In this document: positions 21,695-33,616 of the stretch, piece after piece
Position numbering within the stretch: the first letter of the stretch is position 1
How the letters are laid out: each line of letters begins with the position of its first letter
Assembly (NCBI GenBank): GCA_003255065.1
Contig: QAOA01004976.1
Span: forward strand, 192,725-256,724
Origin: Cercis canadensis
Taxonomy: Eukaryota > Streptophyta > Magnoliopsida > Fabales > Fabaceae
Length of the DNA: 64,000 bases
Direction: 5' to 3'
Position numbers and translations under genes: made by a program
The notes under the pieces: model-generated
Told to the model about the DNA's origin: nothing
What the model saw: the letters and a program-made list of their open reading frames with translations, nothing else
The model's database searches: none

Positions 21695-22375
21695 GTTCGA
21701 GAGAGAAGCCCTCCATTCTCTCTAAAAACTCATTCGCCTCAACAATTTTTCTTTGGCAAGGTGCAACTTTTTTACCGCTCTTAGGTGCGGCTTTTTCCAG
21801 TAACTCCAGCCTTTTTTTTTTGTTTTTCCTCTTTTTCTTCTTGTTAGGTCTTCGTCTCCTTCTCTTGTTCCTTTTTTATTGTTTGTTTTATTCAATTGTT
21901 TGCATTTTTTAGGTGTTTTGGTTTGTCCTTTCAATAAATTATTCTAATTTGTCAATTGTGTTTTACACACTCTTTTTGTTCAAAGGCAAATATAGTGTTC
22001 TATAGGGTTAATCCGTCAAATTGAACCCCTATTTTGGGTATATCTCATGATTTTTATATCATATTTCATGAGTTCTGTAAGGATAATACTTCAAGTAAAT
22101 CGAGTGTTTAACCACATTGCAACATATTTGGTATTTTTTTTTTTTGCCGTTAAGGATGTTTTGTCGACGATTGTCATTGGCTCTATTGTGCCAAGACCTG
22201 GAGCTATGTCTTTATTTACTTTTTAGTACATGGAGAAAAATATAGAAGTTTACTTTGGGGTATCAGCTTTTTGAATTTCAAGAAATATTGTATTGAGAAT
22301 TTTATATGATGTTATTTGTTATTGTGTAAGTGCCAATTGGCTTAATACAATAAATTTACATTCTAATCAAAAATA
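21695..22375. repeat. Dispersed repeat, about 680 bp, copy A
   Basis: Matches 44145-44860 in order over its whole length. Shared blocks include TCTCTAAAAACTCA, GTCTTCGTCTCCTTCTCTTG, ACTTCAAGTAAATCGA and AAGACCTGGAG, with TATGTCTTTATTT. It ends in an A-rich AATCAAAAATAAATAAG, which hints at a retrotransposed origin. The first 200 bp on the minus strand encode lysine- and arginine-rich frames in both copies, but these are short. Class not determined. Confidence 0.65.
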
Positions 22376-22389
22376 AATAAGTTAAGGAC

Positions 22390-22950
22390 ATAACTTATTA
22401 TAGCTTGCATGCAAAATAGTTAGGACATATTCATTATTTTTATTACTTTCTATATAATCACCTAAATACAATCCCTAAATTGACTAATAAAATATATTTT
22501 AACAAATTATTTATCAAAATAATGCTCTTTTAATTATTTTATTTATGGGACACAGATAAAATGAGTCACACAACTTCAAAGTAGCGTGACCTCTTCCTCT
22601 GCATACCTATTAATAATTTAATCAAAACTATCTAAATCAGTAAATAGTTTTCAAACTATTCAATTTGCANATAACTTGTTATAGCTTGCATGCAAAATAG
22701 TTAGGACATATTCATTATTTTTATTACTTTCTATATAATCACTTCAATACAATCGCTAAATTGACTAATAAAATATATTTTAACAAATTATTTATCAAAA
22801 TAATGCTCTTTTAATTATTTTATTTATGGGACACAGATAAAATGAGTCACACAACTTCAAAGTAGCGTGACCTCTTCTTCTGCATACCTATTAATAATTT
22901 AATTAAAACTATCTAAATCAGTAAATAATTTTCAAACTATTCAATTTGCA
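22390..22950. repeat. Two near-identical 280-bp copies joined by one N (likely assembly artefact)
   Basis: 22390-22669 and 22671-22950 agree except for a few substitutions, with a single N at 22670 between them. The same pattern recurs at other single N positions. Probably unmerged overlapping contig ends or two haplotypes. Confidence 0.85.
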
Positions 22951-23366
22951 TAAATACTTTGCAAAACTATACTTTTATAGTCATTTTGCCAATATATTCA
23001 TTGATGCGAGCTGATAAACCAAAAAAAAAAACGAGTTAAACAAATTTTCACATGTACATCAGTACATAAATGGATTTATTTGAGTAATTATTTTTTCTCC
23101 CTTTGATTACTTTTTCAGGTATAGATTCATACATGTTAATATTTCAAACACATAACAAGCACTTGATACTGAAATTATAACACAGTAGTTATATATCTAA
23201 ACACTGTCATCAGCACTCATCAAGTGATCAAACATTAAAGTACAGGTACAGGGTAGGCAGAACTCCGCGGGTATTCCACGCCCCTAGAGCCCAACACAAA
23301 CACACACAAAATTGGTCATTTTTGCACAAGAAGGCCCTTGCAGGATCAAGGCATGTATATGTATGC

Positions 23367-26138
23367 CTATAGCTTTGAAACTGGCAAAGCTGCAATTTTG
23401 AAAAGAAAAAAAAAAGCATGGTTAAGAGGGATTTGAACAATATATAGCTAAAGTGCTCAATTTGAGATCATATTACCCAGCGCTTTTGCATTGACAATGC
23501 TAGGAGATGCTGCCGGAGGAGGAATATTCTCGTTGAGGAAGGGTTCCACCCTGTTTGGATCAGACCAAACTGGATATCCTTTAATTTTTCCCTGAAGTTG
23601 CAAGCAGTGTCAGCAGTTTTCTGTCTAATGACTTTCTGAACCAGATAAATAAAATCATAGATGAAGAAGCATACCAGGACATTTAGAGCAGCCAGTGTTG
23701 CCATTCCCTCACGGGTCCACTATGAACACAAATAAGATAAGTGATTACAAACGAGTAATGAGTGAATTAAACAATGAAATAACAAATTTAGATACTGAAA
23801 AATCTTCAGCATAAAGTAGGGGTTAAGAGTACCTTGGAAGCAGATGCAATGTGAGGTACCACAATGGCATTCTTCAACTCAGCAAGCCCGGGTTTCATGT
23901 AGGGCTCGTCCTAATGAAAGATTAAGTCAAATATTGAAGTAAAAGGTAGTTTAACAATTTGAACAAGAGAAGGTAAGTTGTGTTACCTCATATACATCAA
24001 GGCCTACTCGGAACATTGGGTTTTCTTTCAAATGCTCCACAAGAGCGACTTCATCAACAACAGGCCCTCTACTACAGTTTATAAGAATTGCCTCCTACAA
24101 TAACCAAGAGGTATATGTATCTCTGAGTGGTAAAAGTAATTGAGAACAAAACTCAAGTTTTTAAAAGTTTACCTTCTTCATCTTTGAAAGTCTTTCCTTG
24201 TTGACCAGATGATAAGTAGTTTTATCTAAGATTGGATGAAGACTAATCTACAAAAAACAAGCACGGCAACCCATTTGTTTGAAACAAATCAATTATATGC
24301 GTTAAATATGCATCAGGTTCTCAGCATTAAGTTCTTAATTCTTACAACGTCTGCCTCCTGGAGCACCTCATCCATGCTTGCTGCCCTTTTCCAAGTCACT
24401 GGTTTTTCGCCATTTGCTTTCAGGAATTCAGCATAGGCTGCATTAAGGAAATGTGAAACCATCATCTTTATTTCAGAATTTGATATTAATTATAATATGG
24501 TTGAACAGGAACATGCCTGTGACAAACTTCTCTAGGCGTGTGGCCTGGTACAGATCAAAGTAAATTAAGTTCATCTTGAACCCTTCAACCTGAACAGAAG
24601 TTTTTCCTCATCAGCAAAGCAAATGTAAGGTCCAAATTAAATTAATGAGCATCAGAGTCAACTTGAAGTTAAAAAATGCTCTTGCAGAATTGATTTGGAT
24701 ATGTCAAAACACATGGATAAGCTTAATAGTTTTGAGTGCAGATTTTATAATATCTAGTAATATATTAGAGCAGAAGGACTTAGTTTGTGACCCCAATACT
24801 CATAAAAAATGCAATATCAAACACGTAACTGACTAAAGATTTCTATTGAGCAAGTCTCAAATCTCTACTTGGTCTTGGTGTACCGAAGTCAGATATATTG
24901 TAATTGACCTTGTATATAGTGATTCAAATGCAACTCAACCAGGTGAACCTCAAATGGGACTTAATCAGTTAAAGATATTCAAAATGCACTATTTATCTGA
25001 AGATTACCATCATTCTTGCATAAGCAGAGCCTATACGACCAGCTCCAATAACACCAACAGTTTGTCCTCTGAGTAAGTTTCCAACAAACCTTTGGGAAAA
25101 ACAAAACCAAACGAGTTATCTCAGTCATCAGAGGAGCATATTATGACTCATTTCATAATATGAAGACTAGCAAAGAAATATAATAATTGATAGTACTTAA
25201 TAACAGTCTTTACAGAAGGGATAAAAAAGGGGGATCATTGAATATTTTTCATACAGATGAGGAAGCCATCCATCATATAACCCTGCCCTCATGAACTCAT
25301 CTGCCTCAACGATCCTTCTAGCTGCTGCTAACGAAAGTGAAGCTGCCAGCTCTGCTGTTGTCTCCGTGAGTACTCCCTACCAAAGGATTAGGAACAATGA
25401 ACAAATTGATTCAGTATCAGATATCAATATATCCTGCTCAACTCAGAAAAAAAAAAAAAAAAACTCAGGTACTAGCCTAAATATGTAAAAGAAATCCATG
25501 CATATTCTATTCAAAAAGAAAAAACTTACAGGAGTATTCCCTACAGCAACACCATACTTATTGGCAGCATTGACATCCACATTGTTATAGCCAACAGCCA
25601 TATTACTGAAAGCTTTGCCTCCTGCCCTGCTCAATGCGGAGAACAACTCTTCTCCCCAGTCCTCGGTCAGCTGTAATTTGAAGAAAATCACATACCAAGC
25701 AACCCCAAAAACAAGAAAACCAAACTAGAAAACCAGAAAGTTGAAAAATATCGAATTTTGCTCAGTTGCAGTATATGATCCTCTCATGAATTTCTTTTGG
25801 GTGTAAATTGACCATCACAGTGATGTTATAAGTATTACCTGTCCTATAACTCCATCACACTTATCACCAATTAAAGCAATGATGTCTTCAACAGACAGAA
25901 TTGTTTTCTTCTCGGTACATATCTGAGTAAGAAGAAAAGTTCCCATTAAAATAATAATCCCAGAGAGAGAGAGAGAAAGGGGGGGGGGGGAATAGAAAGA
26001 AAGAAAGTTGATTACTTCGAGGCGACAATCTTGCTGGATTAGGAGATTGATCCAACGAGTTCCTGGCATGGGTTTTGTGCTAACAACTCTGTATTTCCCA
26101 TTTGGGTTCCAAACCTCGATGGACACTGGCTTGGCCAT
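23367..26138 (-). CDS. HPR1: NADH-dependent hydroxypyruvate reductase, peroxisomal
   Basis: Reduces hydroxypyruvate to glycerate in leaf peroxisomes, in the photorespiratory C2 cycle. Thirteen exons: 26138-26016, 25922-25839, 25670-25530, 25376-25255, 25089-25008, 24589-24517, 24437-24346, 24247-24173, 24094-23987, 23910-23833, 23719-23675, 23591-23477, 23389-23367. They total 1161 nt and 386 residues, the same length as known plant HPR1. The Rossmann motif is GVIGAGRIGS (GxGxxG at 172-177), with Asp196 at the end of the next strand favouring NADH. The D-2-hydroxyacid dehydrogenase catalytic set is Arg273 in INCSRG, Glu302 and His320 in PHIAS. It ends SKL, a type 1 peroxisomal signal, on a tiny last exon. 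Intron 6 has a GC donor (ACAG|GCATGT); the others are GT-AG. The next-to-last residues read ALALPVSKL. Confidence 0.97.
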
Positions 26139-26623
26139 GCAGGCAAATTAGCACCTCAAGAGCTCAAAGGACAAAGACTCTGTGCTCTAGATAGTTGAAA
26201 ACAGAACACAGAAATTTCGGTTACTCTTTTTCCTATAGAAATAAAAGCTTGATGATCTGGTGTGACGCTATACTACCCCGATTTTATTCTTCACCAATAA
26301 GATCGTTGCATTTGGAGACTCTTTGACTTGGGATTGCCTTGACCTTGTTGATCTGATGAGTGGACGCTGGTATAAGAGTTTGGGTGGGTTATAGGATTTG
26401 GTCCCTTTGAGATAAAGCGAGGTCAGGAGGGGCAGAGATGAAGTGAAGCACTAGGAAAGGGAGTGTATTTGGGCCTCTCGTTGCCTACAAAGATAATCAA
26501 TAAATGGATAACGTTAATTAGAGGCTGCATTGCTGGTAACGAGACGTCCAAGTCCAACCTCATTCTTTTAGATAGAAATAACCCTTGAACTTGAGGCTGA
26601 GACTGATACCGAATTGTTTCTTT

Positions 26624-26659
26624 CTTCCTACTTCCTACTTCCTACTTCCTACTTCCTAC
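26624..26659. repeat. CTTCCTA microsatellite
   Basis: Five consecutive heptamer units with the motif CTTCCTA, about 490 bp upstream of the HPR1 start. Confidence 0.9.
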
Positions 26660-27343
26660 CATTTGATTTAACCCTCAAAAAGGTTAGCAAAAGGTCAAAT
26701 ATTATTTTAGAGACCAGAGAGACATGGTTGTTAGAGAAATTACTTTATTTTAATCAATATTTTAAAAATTAGACCGATGTAGTAAAAAACGATCGATCGA
26801 AACAGTTTAATCAAAGCTTTTTCTAAACTTAAATATTTACAAAAAAAGAAAACATGGATTCAAATATATAGTCTCAAAATCATTGTCTCAAATTTTAAGA
26901 TTCAAATACATAGTCTTAAAATTATCAAAACCAAATAAATAAGTAAAATATACACGATATCACCCATAAGTCAATTACACAAACATTAGCTCATTTATTC
27001 TTCTCAAATTCAAGAAAATTTTGATTAAACCAAGCATGTGTCTCACTTAAGTCAATCTCATGATCACTTTCATANCATAGCTTCCATCTAGTATACTAAT
27101 TGAATCCAAGTCCATATATTTTCAGAAGATGCCATATTCTCTGAAAAATTAAAAAAGAAAGAACAATGAAATCAAATCAAATAAGCATGTAGCCAGCTCT
27201 AATATCGTACATTAAAGAGTTAATTTAGGCTTTTTTTTGAATCTTTGACCATGTAAGATCTTACACTCAATTAGTGAATACAGGAGACATGCTATCAAAA
27301 GACAAATTAAAATAGAATTCAAAAATATTGACTAAAAGGCATT
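26660..27343. other. Intergenic, no gene; possible MITE remnant
   Basis: AATATTTTAAAAATTAGACCGATG at 26757-26780 resembles the end of the element at 60761-61144. Nothing else was recognised. A single N lies at 27075. Confidence 0.35.
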
Positions 27344-28018
27344 GGGCTTGTTTGAAAGTGTTTTAGTTTTTTTGTTTTTAAAAACTGTTTTTGAAAACTG
27401 TTTTTAAAAATTGTTCTGCAAAACAAAAGTATAAAAAAATCTGTTTGATAAACTGTTTTGAAAATAATTTTTAAAAACTGAAAAATAGAAAACTTGCTTG
27501 GTAAAATTGTTTTAAAAACAAGTTTTGAAAACAAAAAAACAGAAAACTTGTTTGATACGAGAAACAAGCCTAAAGTTTTTTTTTTTTTNNNNNNNNNNNN
27601 NNNNNNNNNNNNNNNNNNNNNNNNNNNNNNNNNNNNNNNNNNNNNNNNNNNNNNNNNNNNNNNNNNNNNNNNNNNNNNNNNNNNNNNNNNNNNNNNNNNN
27701 NNNNNNNNNNNNNNNNNNNNNNNNNNNNNNNNNNNNNNNNNNNNNNNNNNNNNNNNNNNNNNNNNNNNNNNNNNNNNNNNNNNNNNNNNNNNNNNNNNNN
27801 NNNNNNNNNNNNNNNNNNNNNNNNNNNNNNNNNNNNNNNNNNNNNNNNNNNNNNNNNNNNNNNNNNNNNNNNNNNNNNNNNNNNNNNNNNNNNNNNNNNN
27901 NNNNNNNNNNNNNNNNNNNNNNNNNNNNNNNNNNNNNNNNNNNNNNNNNNNNNNNNNNNNNNNNNNNNNNNNNNNNNNNNNNNNNNNNNNNNNNNNNNNN
28001 NNNNNNNNNNNNNNNNNN

Positions 28019-28290
28019 GTGTTGGTTTCTGCATCCCACCCAAATCCAGTGTGTTGCAACAGTAAAGAGAACTGGGAATGCTTTGATCGCAATCTATTGA
28101 ACTTTTGCTTTATTTGTTTGATATTGAAAGAGCGTTGAGTAATTGAATTAAGTTTATCTTTTATGAAAACCCATATCTTAGTATGAAATACACCATTTGG
28201 CATATTTCCTTTGGTAACCTCTTCAACCATGATGTCAATGTAAATTTTAAGTATTGAATCAGACCAAAGCTTGCCCTCATTAGTTTCCAT
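28019..28290 (-). CDS. MYB/SANT-like DNA-binding domain protein, partial (runs into gap)
   Basis: Starts METNEGKLWSDSILKIYIDI and continues with EEVTKGNMPNGVFHTKIW, KQIKQKFNRLRSKH and LLQHTGFGWDAETN. This is the spacing of the plant Myb/SANT-like domain: tryptophans, GN, a K/R-rich recognition helix and a terminal TGFGWD. About 90 residues are read before the N run. Such proteins accompany PIF/Harbinger transposases and were also domesticated in plants. Location inside a terminal-repeat element favours the transposon reading. The downstream end is unknown. Confidence 0.75.
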
Positions 28291-28705
28291 CTATATGAAC
28301 AAATATTAAAACAAGATTCATCACCATTGAGTTTTATTGACAACAAATAACACTAGATAAAATTCAAAGAAAAATAACAAACAATAAGATTAAGATGAAA
28401 CAACTCACATATCATAAAATGCTCAAACCCTCATAAACCATAAAAATGTGAACTTCTATAGCTCATGATTCATTTAAATTGTACTTCTAGCTGATAAATA
28501 ACAACAACTACGGAATGTCAAACCATTCGTAGGAAAAAAAAAAAAAAAAGGTTCTGCAGAATGGGAATGTGGTCAAGCAAGCATCAAAATTGATCATTAG
28601 ACTGACTAAGCTTCTTTCAACTAAAATAACTATGATTATTGAAGTGGGTATGGTTTAATTCCATCTATACTGTGATTATTGAGTGAAATATGTTATTTCT
28701 AGACC

Positions 28706-28933
28706 CCAGCGCCTAGCGCTGCGTAACCAGCGCTGGGCGCTGGCACCTTAGCCTCGAAGGGTGCTGTCGCTGGACCTCCAGCGCTGGGCGCCAGAAACCA
28801 GCGCTGGGCGCCAGCACTCCAGCGCTGAGCGCCAGAACCCAGCGCTGGGCGCTAGCCCCTTGGCCTCGAAGGGTGCTGTCGCTGGACCCCCAGCGCTGGG
28901 CGCCAGAAACCAGCGCTGGGCGCCAGCACTCCA
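28706..28933. repeat. GC-rich minisatellite with palindromic unit
   Basis: Seven CCAGCGCTGGGCGCC-type units (some with CTAG or GAGC variants) occur. The motif AGCGCT is itself palindromic. A higher-order period of 112 bp is visible: CCTCGAAGGGTGCTGTCGCTGG at 28750 recurs at 28862 with the same downstream order. GC content contrasts sharply with the surrounding DNA. Open frames across it on both strands are by-products of the repeat. Confidence 0.9.
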
Positions 28934-29041
28934 GAGCCTTTTTTTTTCTTTCCAGCAAGCTCTTAAATGATTATCTGTGAGTTTGATCAGAGGGTGACTA
29001 TGATCCAAATTGACCAGACCCCGAAAAACTAAAAGGGAACT

Positions 29042-29048
<7 letters not shown>

Positions 29049-29075
<27 letters not shown>
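29049..29075. repeat. TA dinucleotide microsatellite
   Basis: About 13 uninterrupted TA units, within the Harbinger-like element. Confidence 0.9.
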
Positions 29076-29079
<4 letters not shown>

Positions 29080-30075
29080 CTGGAGTAGTAAAAGCTGCAA
29101 ATTTAGCTTCATACTTCCAGTAGAGTCCCCACAAGTAATTTTTAAAACTCTTCAAGCAAGTCTAGATCCTAACATATCAATTGAATCAAATATAACCACT
29201 ATTTCACACCCCACTAACTAATAGCAATTATACTAACACCAACAGAGCAACCCCAAATGCTAATGGCTATCATGCAAGGGACCAAAAAGGATGGGGAAGA
29301 GAATCAAAAAATCTTCTGAAATCTCAACCCAAGATGAATTACCCGCAATAAAAATAATTAGTTAACCAGTGAATTTACACAGAAATGACTAAGAAATATA
29401 GAAGGAGGGGGATCAAATAATCTTTGTGAGAGAGAGATAGAAACAAAGACAAAACCTGAGGCAAAATTGAGCTCTATGAAAGCAAAATACAGTCTACGTC
29501 AGTGATGGCAGCAGCAGGAGATGTCGACCGGCAAAGAGGAACACTTGCGAAGGTAGATTGGTAAATCGGAAACCTTGAAGGAAAACAGAAGGCTGAGGTG
29601 CAGTTGGGGCTGCGAGCTGTAGCTCGATGAAGACTAGAGAGGAATCTAAAGCAGTGTAAAACTGAGAGCAGTGTGCGAGCTAGCGAGATTGGGTGTGGCT
29701 GAGAGTGAAAGAGCGATCGATCTGAGCTTAAGGCCTCTGTATTGGGGTAACTTAGTAGAGCCCTATGAGATGAGAGAAGAAATTGAAGAGGTGTAGTGAT
29801 GGGAGAAGAAATTGATCGAAGGAAGAAGAAACCACCCAATTGTTTATAATTACAAAATTGCCATTAATGAAAACAAGTTGTTCTCCGGTCATTGAGTTGT
29901 TTTGAGAACAAAAACACCAGCCACCTGTTCTGGTTTTCTTGTTTTTAAAACAACATTTTGAGAATTGTTTTTAAAACAATGAAACAAAAACAGCTAAAAC
30001 CAAACAAGTTTTTTTGTTTTTTTTTTTTAAAAAACAGAAAACAGTTTTTAAAAACTGATTTCAAACAGGCCCATT

Positions 30076-31474
30076 GATTCTGAAGTTTGATGAGACAACT
30101 GCAATACACTATGGTTAGTATGTCTTTTAAAAAACTATCTTCTGCAAATACATTTTTCTAACGTTAAACTTACATTGCAAAACCAGCAATTAAAGGCCAA
30201 CATAATTTGTGCACAGTATTGTGTAAGAGCAAGATTTTCCTATTATATTTCACAAAGCCACATATCAAGCTTTCTTATAAGCTGCTGCAAAGCTTATCTT
30301 AAAAAACAAAGTAAACTGAAAGACAACACAAACTAAACCTTTAAGGGATTACACATAAAAAAGCAAGCCCATGTATAATGACAAAGCACTTGTTAATTGT
30401 TATCATGCAATGGATTACAAAAACACAGAAATATATCAGAGAGTGAGTACATTGAAGACTCTATCATTTGGAAGTATGGAATGCCAGTGATGAAGGAACC
30501 AAGTCTCCTCAAGCCATACAACAGAAATCCCTATATATACACATATTCTAGAAAAAATATCTCACCTTCTTAATTAGAACAAAATCAATAACAAGAAAAG
30601 TAACAACCTATAGACCATTCCCCAAGAGCCATCTGGATGCATAAGTACACATTATAAAATATTAGCTAAACTAATGAATGGTGATTTTAAGTTTCAAGAC
30701 CAAAATGGCTTGCCCAACCATAAACATGAATTGATATGATCTGCTTTAGATATATTGGAAGGATAAATAAATTTGTCTTTCATCGACCACACGGGGCATA
30801 TTAAGAGCAAGGACACCATAGAACAACAGAAGAAAAAGCTATATATAGATCATCAAGTTCAGACCAAAATTACTACTGAAAGATTGAGTTTCAGGATATC
30901 CATCTTTAGAACTTGCTATCAAACCATTTTGTATTAAAAGAATCTTCAAGGGGCATACATGTTTCCTAGAAGACGAATTAGTCAAGCTTGCTGAAAGACT
31001 AGTAGCCAATTTAGTAGGTATAAACCAAATCTCTTTCTTGCCCTGTAGAGTTGGAATCCAAAAAAAAAAACAGAAGCAGATGGAATGAGGGAGAGTGAGT
31101 AAGTGAGATTAGGCTAGGGATTGATAATGGATTTCGGGAAAATAGAAGTAGAAGATCGAGGGGAGGGAGAAAGGAGTTCAGCATGTTAGAAATAGGTGCC
31201 AAAACAGCACCGATTTTGGGAAAAATCTAAAAAAAAAGGTGGTTTTGTGAACTTGCCAGTTATTGAAAATCAGTACTGGTTCATTAGTTTTTACGATTCG
31301 CACCTGTTCACATTGGTTTTTACCGGTTTAACCACCTCATCGGTTTTGACCCCTAAAACAAACAGAAATTCAAACCGAGTAGCGGCCCAATTGGTTGAAC
31401 CGGCCAATCCAGTCTGATTTTTAAAACCTTAATTTTAATAGGAGTGAAAAGTATGGTTTCACCCATTAAAAAAA
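30076..31474. other. Intergenic, no gene recognised
   Basis: AT-rich. The stretch at 31340-31435 (GGTTGAACCGGCCAATCCAG, then GATTTTTAAAACC) resembles the end of a small DNA transposon, but a matching partner end was not delimited. Confidence 0.4.
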
Positions 31475-31895
31475 AAATGTATTTTGAATGTAATATTATA
31501 TTTTATAAATTTATTATACTTTTAAAACTATTTACCTTGTTATTACACCCTTTTTTAAATTAAAAAAAAAAAAAAAAAAAACCAATCAACAAAAGTGACC
31601 CCATCAAACATGCTAAATTCTATGTAGCATGTCTCCACTGGGCGCGTCATATGAGATACACCGTGTCCCATTACTCAGCTTGCCATGGCAAGCCATGTGG
31701 CGACAAATTGAGACACGCCATATCCCACGTAGCGCATCCAATGAGGACACGCTGCATAGGATTCGTTGTGTTTCGTGGGACCCACTTTTACTTGTTCATT
31801 TTTTTAATAAAAAAAATGTAATAATGAGATAAATAGTTTTAAAAGTATAATAAATTGATAAATAAGTTTTAAAAATATAATATTGAGCCCCAAAA
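31475..31895. mobile_element. Diverged foldback element with GC core
   Basis: The arms AATTTATTATACTTTTAAAA (left) and its complement (right, about 31830-31855) flank a core rich in GGACACGC, ACACGCC and GTGGGACCCAC motifs like those at 33020-33487. Boundaries are approximate and no clear target duplication is seen. Confidence 0.55.
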
Positions 31896-32402
31896 AAATT
31901 GATTTTGGATATTTTCTTAAAAAGATTTTCTTTTAAGTCTAGCAATCATTTGTCCTAGTTCTTTTCTTTTTCTTTTTACTTATTTTTTCTCCTTTTCGGG
32001 CCACGAAACAACATTTGAAATCAAAATTTGGCCCAAAATCAAACAGAAAAGGTAACCCAGCACTTTAATTCATGCAATGTGGTATTAAAATAAGCCCAAT
32101 TGGTATGTTCTTCGGGCAAAGGTAGTTGCGAAAAAAAGCCCACCTGTGCTGGATTTGGTAAAATGAAAATCCGAGTGAAAAAAGAGTGCCATTAGGCCAA
32201 AAAAATAAATTAAAAAACAGTGCGTGTGGCCGACACACGCTAGTGTGAGGTATGAACATGTTGGAAAGTGGGCAAAAGTGTGGGAGTACACGCGTTTCGT
32301 GCTGATTTGTTGAATGTGAACTTTATTTAAACGACAGATCTTAACCTGTCAGGAAACACCACATGGAACAATCATAATTATATGCTGACCTAAACAACGT
32401 TA

Positions 32403-32832
32403 ACGTTTTGTTTGGATTGAGAGAAAAGTAAAGGGAAAGAAATTGAGAAAGAAACGGTAGAGGTGAAATTATTTATTTATTTATTGTTTGGTTGTAACTT
32501 GTAAGAGAGAAAATGAAAAGGGAAGAAAATTTACATACAAAATACATGTGGACTTACTAAAAGTTAAATGCAATTGAGGGGTTATAAAAGACAATTGGAT
32601 TATTTTTTTCTTATTAATAACACCAATTTTTATTTTTTTTAAAGATATAGGTGCAATTTTATAGTTTATTAAATTTTATAAAATTACTTTCTTTTTATTT
32701 TTTCCTCTCATTTTTATTTTGTCCAAACACGAAATAAAAAAATTATTTTCTCTTTATTTTCTATCCCTTTCTTTTATTTTCTCCTATTTTCTTTATCTCT
32801 ATTTTCTCCTCTCATCCAAACATAGCATAAAT
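32403..32832. mobile_element. Foldback MITE with GTTTGGAT ends
   Basis: The left end TTTTGTTTGGATTGAGAGAA and the right end, as inverted complement, CTATGTTTGGATGAGAGGAG begin long GA-rich/CT-rich arms. Non-coding; superfamily uncertain. Confidence 0.5.
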
Positions 32833-33019
32833 GTACACGACACTAATCAAATATTGATAAGCAACTAAACATCTTTTTCCTTTGTCTTTTTCTTCAAATT
32901 TTACCAAAATGTCCACACGCAATAAAACGACTTTTTTGTTAACAAATTATACACAACGGCTACCCTCTCAACCACTTATAATAAATGAAAATGCAGCAAT
33001 ATGCAAAATCTTATGAATG

Positions 33020-33487
33020 GGCTTTTTGACACAAATATTACATTGTGTAAAAGTATTTACCCAAATATTACAAGTTTCAAACTATTTACACAAATATTAC
33101 ACTTTTTAAAAATTTAAAAATTAANAAAAAAAGATTTTCGAACACGTGGGACCCACCGGACACGCCGTGGGCCTCACGGCGTGTCCCACACGGACACGCC
33201 GTGAGGCCAACGGCGTGTCCCAATAAGACAAAATTCGTCACGGGCCCCACAACTCTGGAACAATGGACGAATTTTGCCTATTAGGACACGCCGTGGGCCT
33301 CACGGCGTGTCCACGTGGGACACGCCGTGAGGCCCACGGCGTGTCCGGTGGGACCCACGTGTCTGAAAATCTTTTTTTTTTTTTTATTTTTAAATTTTTA
33401 AAAAGTGTAATATTTGTGTAAATAGTTTGAAAGTTGTAATATTTAGGTAAATACTTTTACAAAATGTAATATTTGTGTCAAAAGGCC
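33020..33487. mobile_element. Near-perfect foldback element, 468 bp, 10-bp target duplication
   Basis: CTTATGAATG flanks it at 33010-33019 and 33488-33497. From GGCTTTTTGACACAAATATT inwards the left arm is complementary to the right arm nearly throughout. The AT-rich arms carry TTTACCCAAATATTACAAG and TTTACACAAATATTACAC. The core holds four hairpin-capable blocks of the GGACACGCCGTGGGCCTCAC kind in alternating orientation, and GTGGGACCCAC palindromes. The centre is near TCTGGAACAATGG. It has one N at 33125 inside an A-run and no coding capacity. The 10-bp duplication and G-starting ends fit Mutator-like mobilisation. Confidence 0.85.
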
Positions 33488-33616
33488 CTTATGAATGACT
33501 TCACTTCAATTTTTAAAAAATAAACAAACTAATTTTTCTACACATAAGATATTTGAATAGACAGGGAAGTTTACTCATAAAAGATATAGATTTATCCATC
33601 TAATAAAACAAAAAAA

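Larger units (their letters stand above)
27344..30072 (-). mobile_element. PIF/Harbinger-like element, incomplete (internal gap)
   Basis: The ends read GGGCTTGTTTGAAAGTG (left) and, on the opposite strand, GGGCCTGTTTGAAATCAG (right), typical of PIF/Harbinger termini. The trinucleotide ATT flanks both sides (27341-27343, 30073-30075). Subterminal AAAACTGTTTTT-like blocks repeat in both arms. Inside are a MYB/SANT-like DNA-binding ORF, the accessory protein characteristic of this superfamily, a 430-N gap (27589-28018), a GC-rich minisatellite and a (TA)n tract. No DDE transposase is visible in 2.3 kb of known sequence. The transposase may be deleted, making it non-autonomous, or may partly lie in the gap if the gap size is wrong. 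Confidence 0.7.

Noticed and set aside
27319..28290. 323-codon frame through 27589-28018
   Set aside because: Only the first 90 codons are real sequence; the rest is N and terminal-repeat DNA of the element.
28706..28933. CRISPR-like array
   Set aside because: Units are contiguous and GC-rich without unique spacers, inside a plant transposon.
28713..29155. Repetitive proteins encoded by the GC minisatellite
   Set aside because: Open on both strands because of the repeat unit; no start context or conservation.
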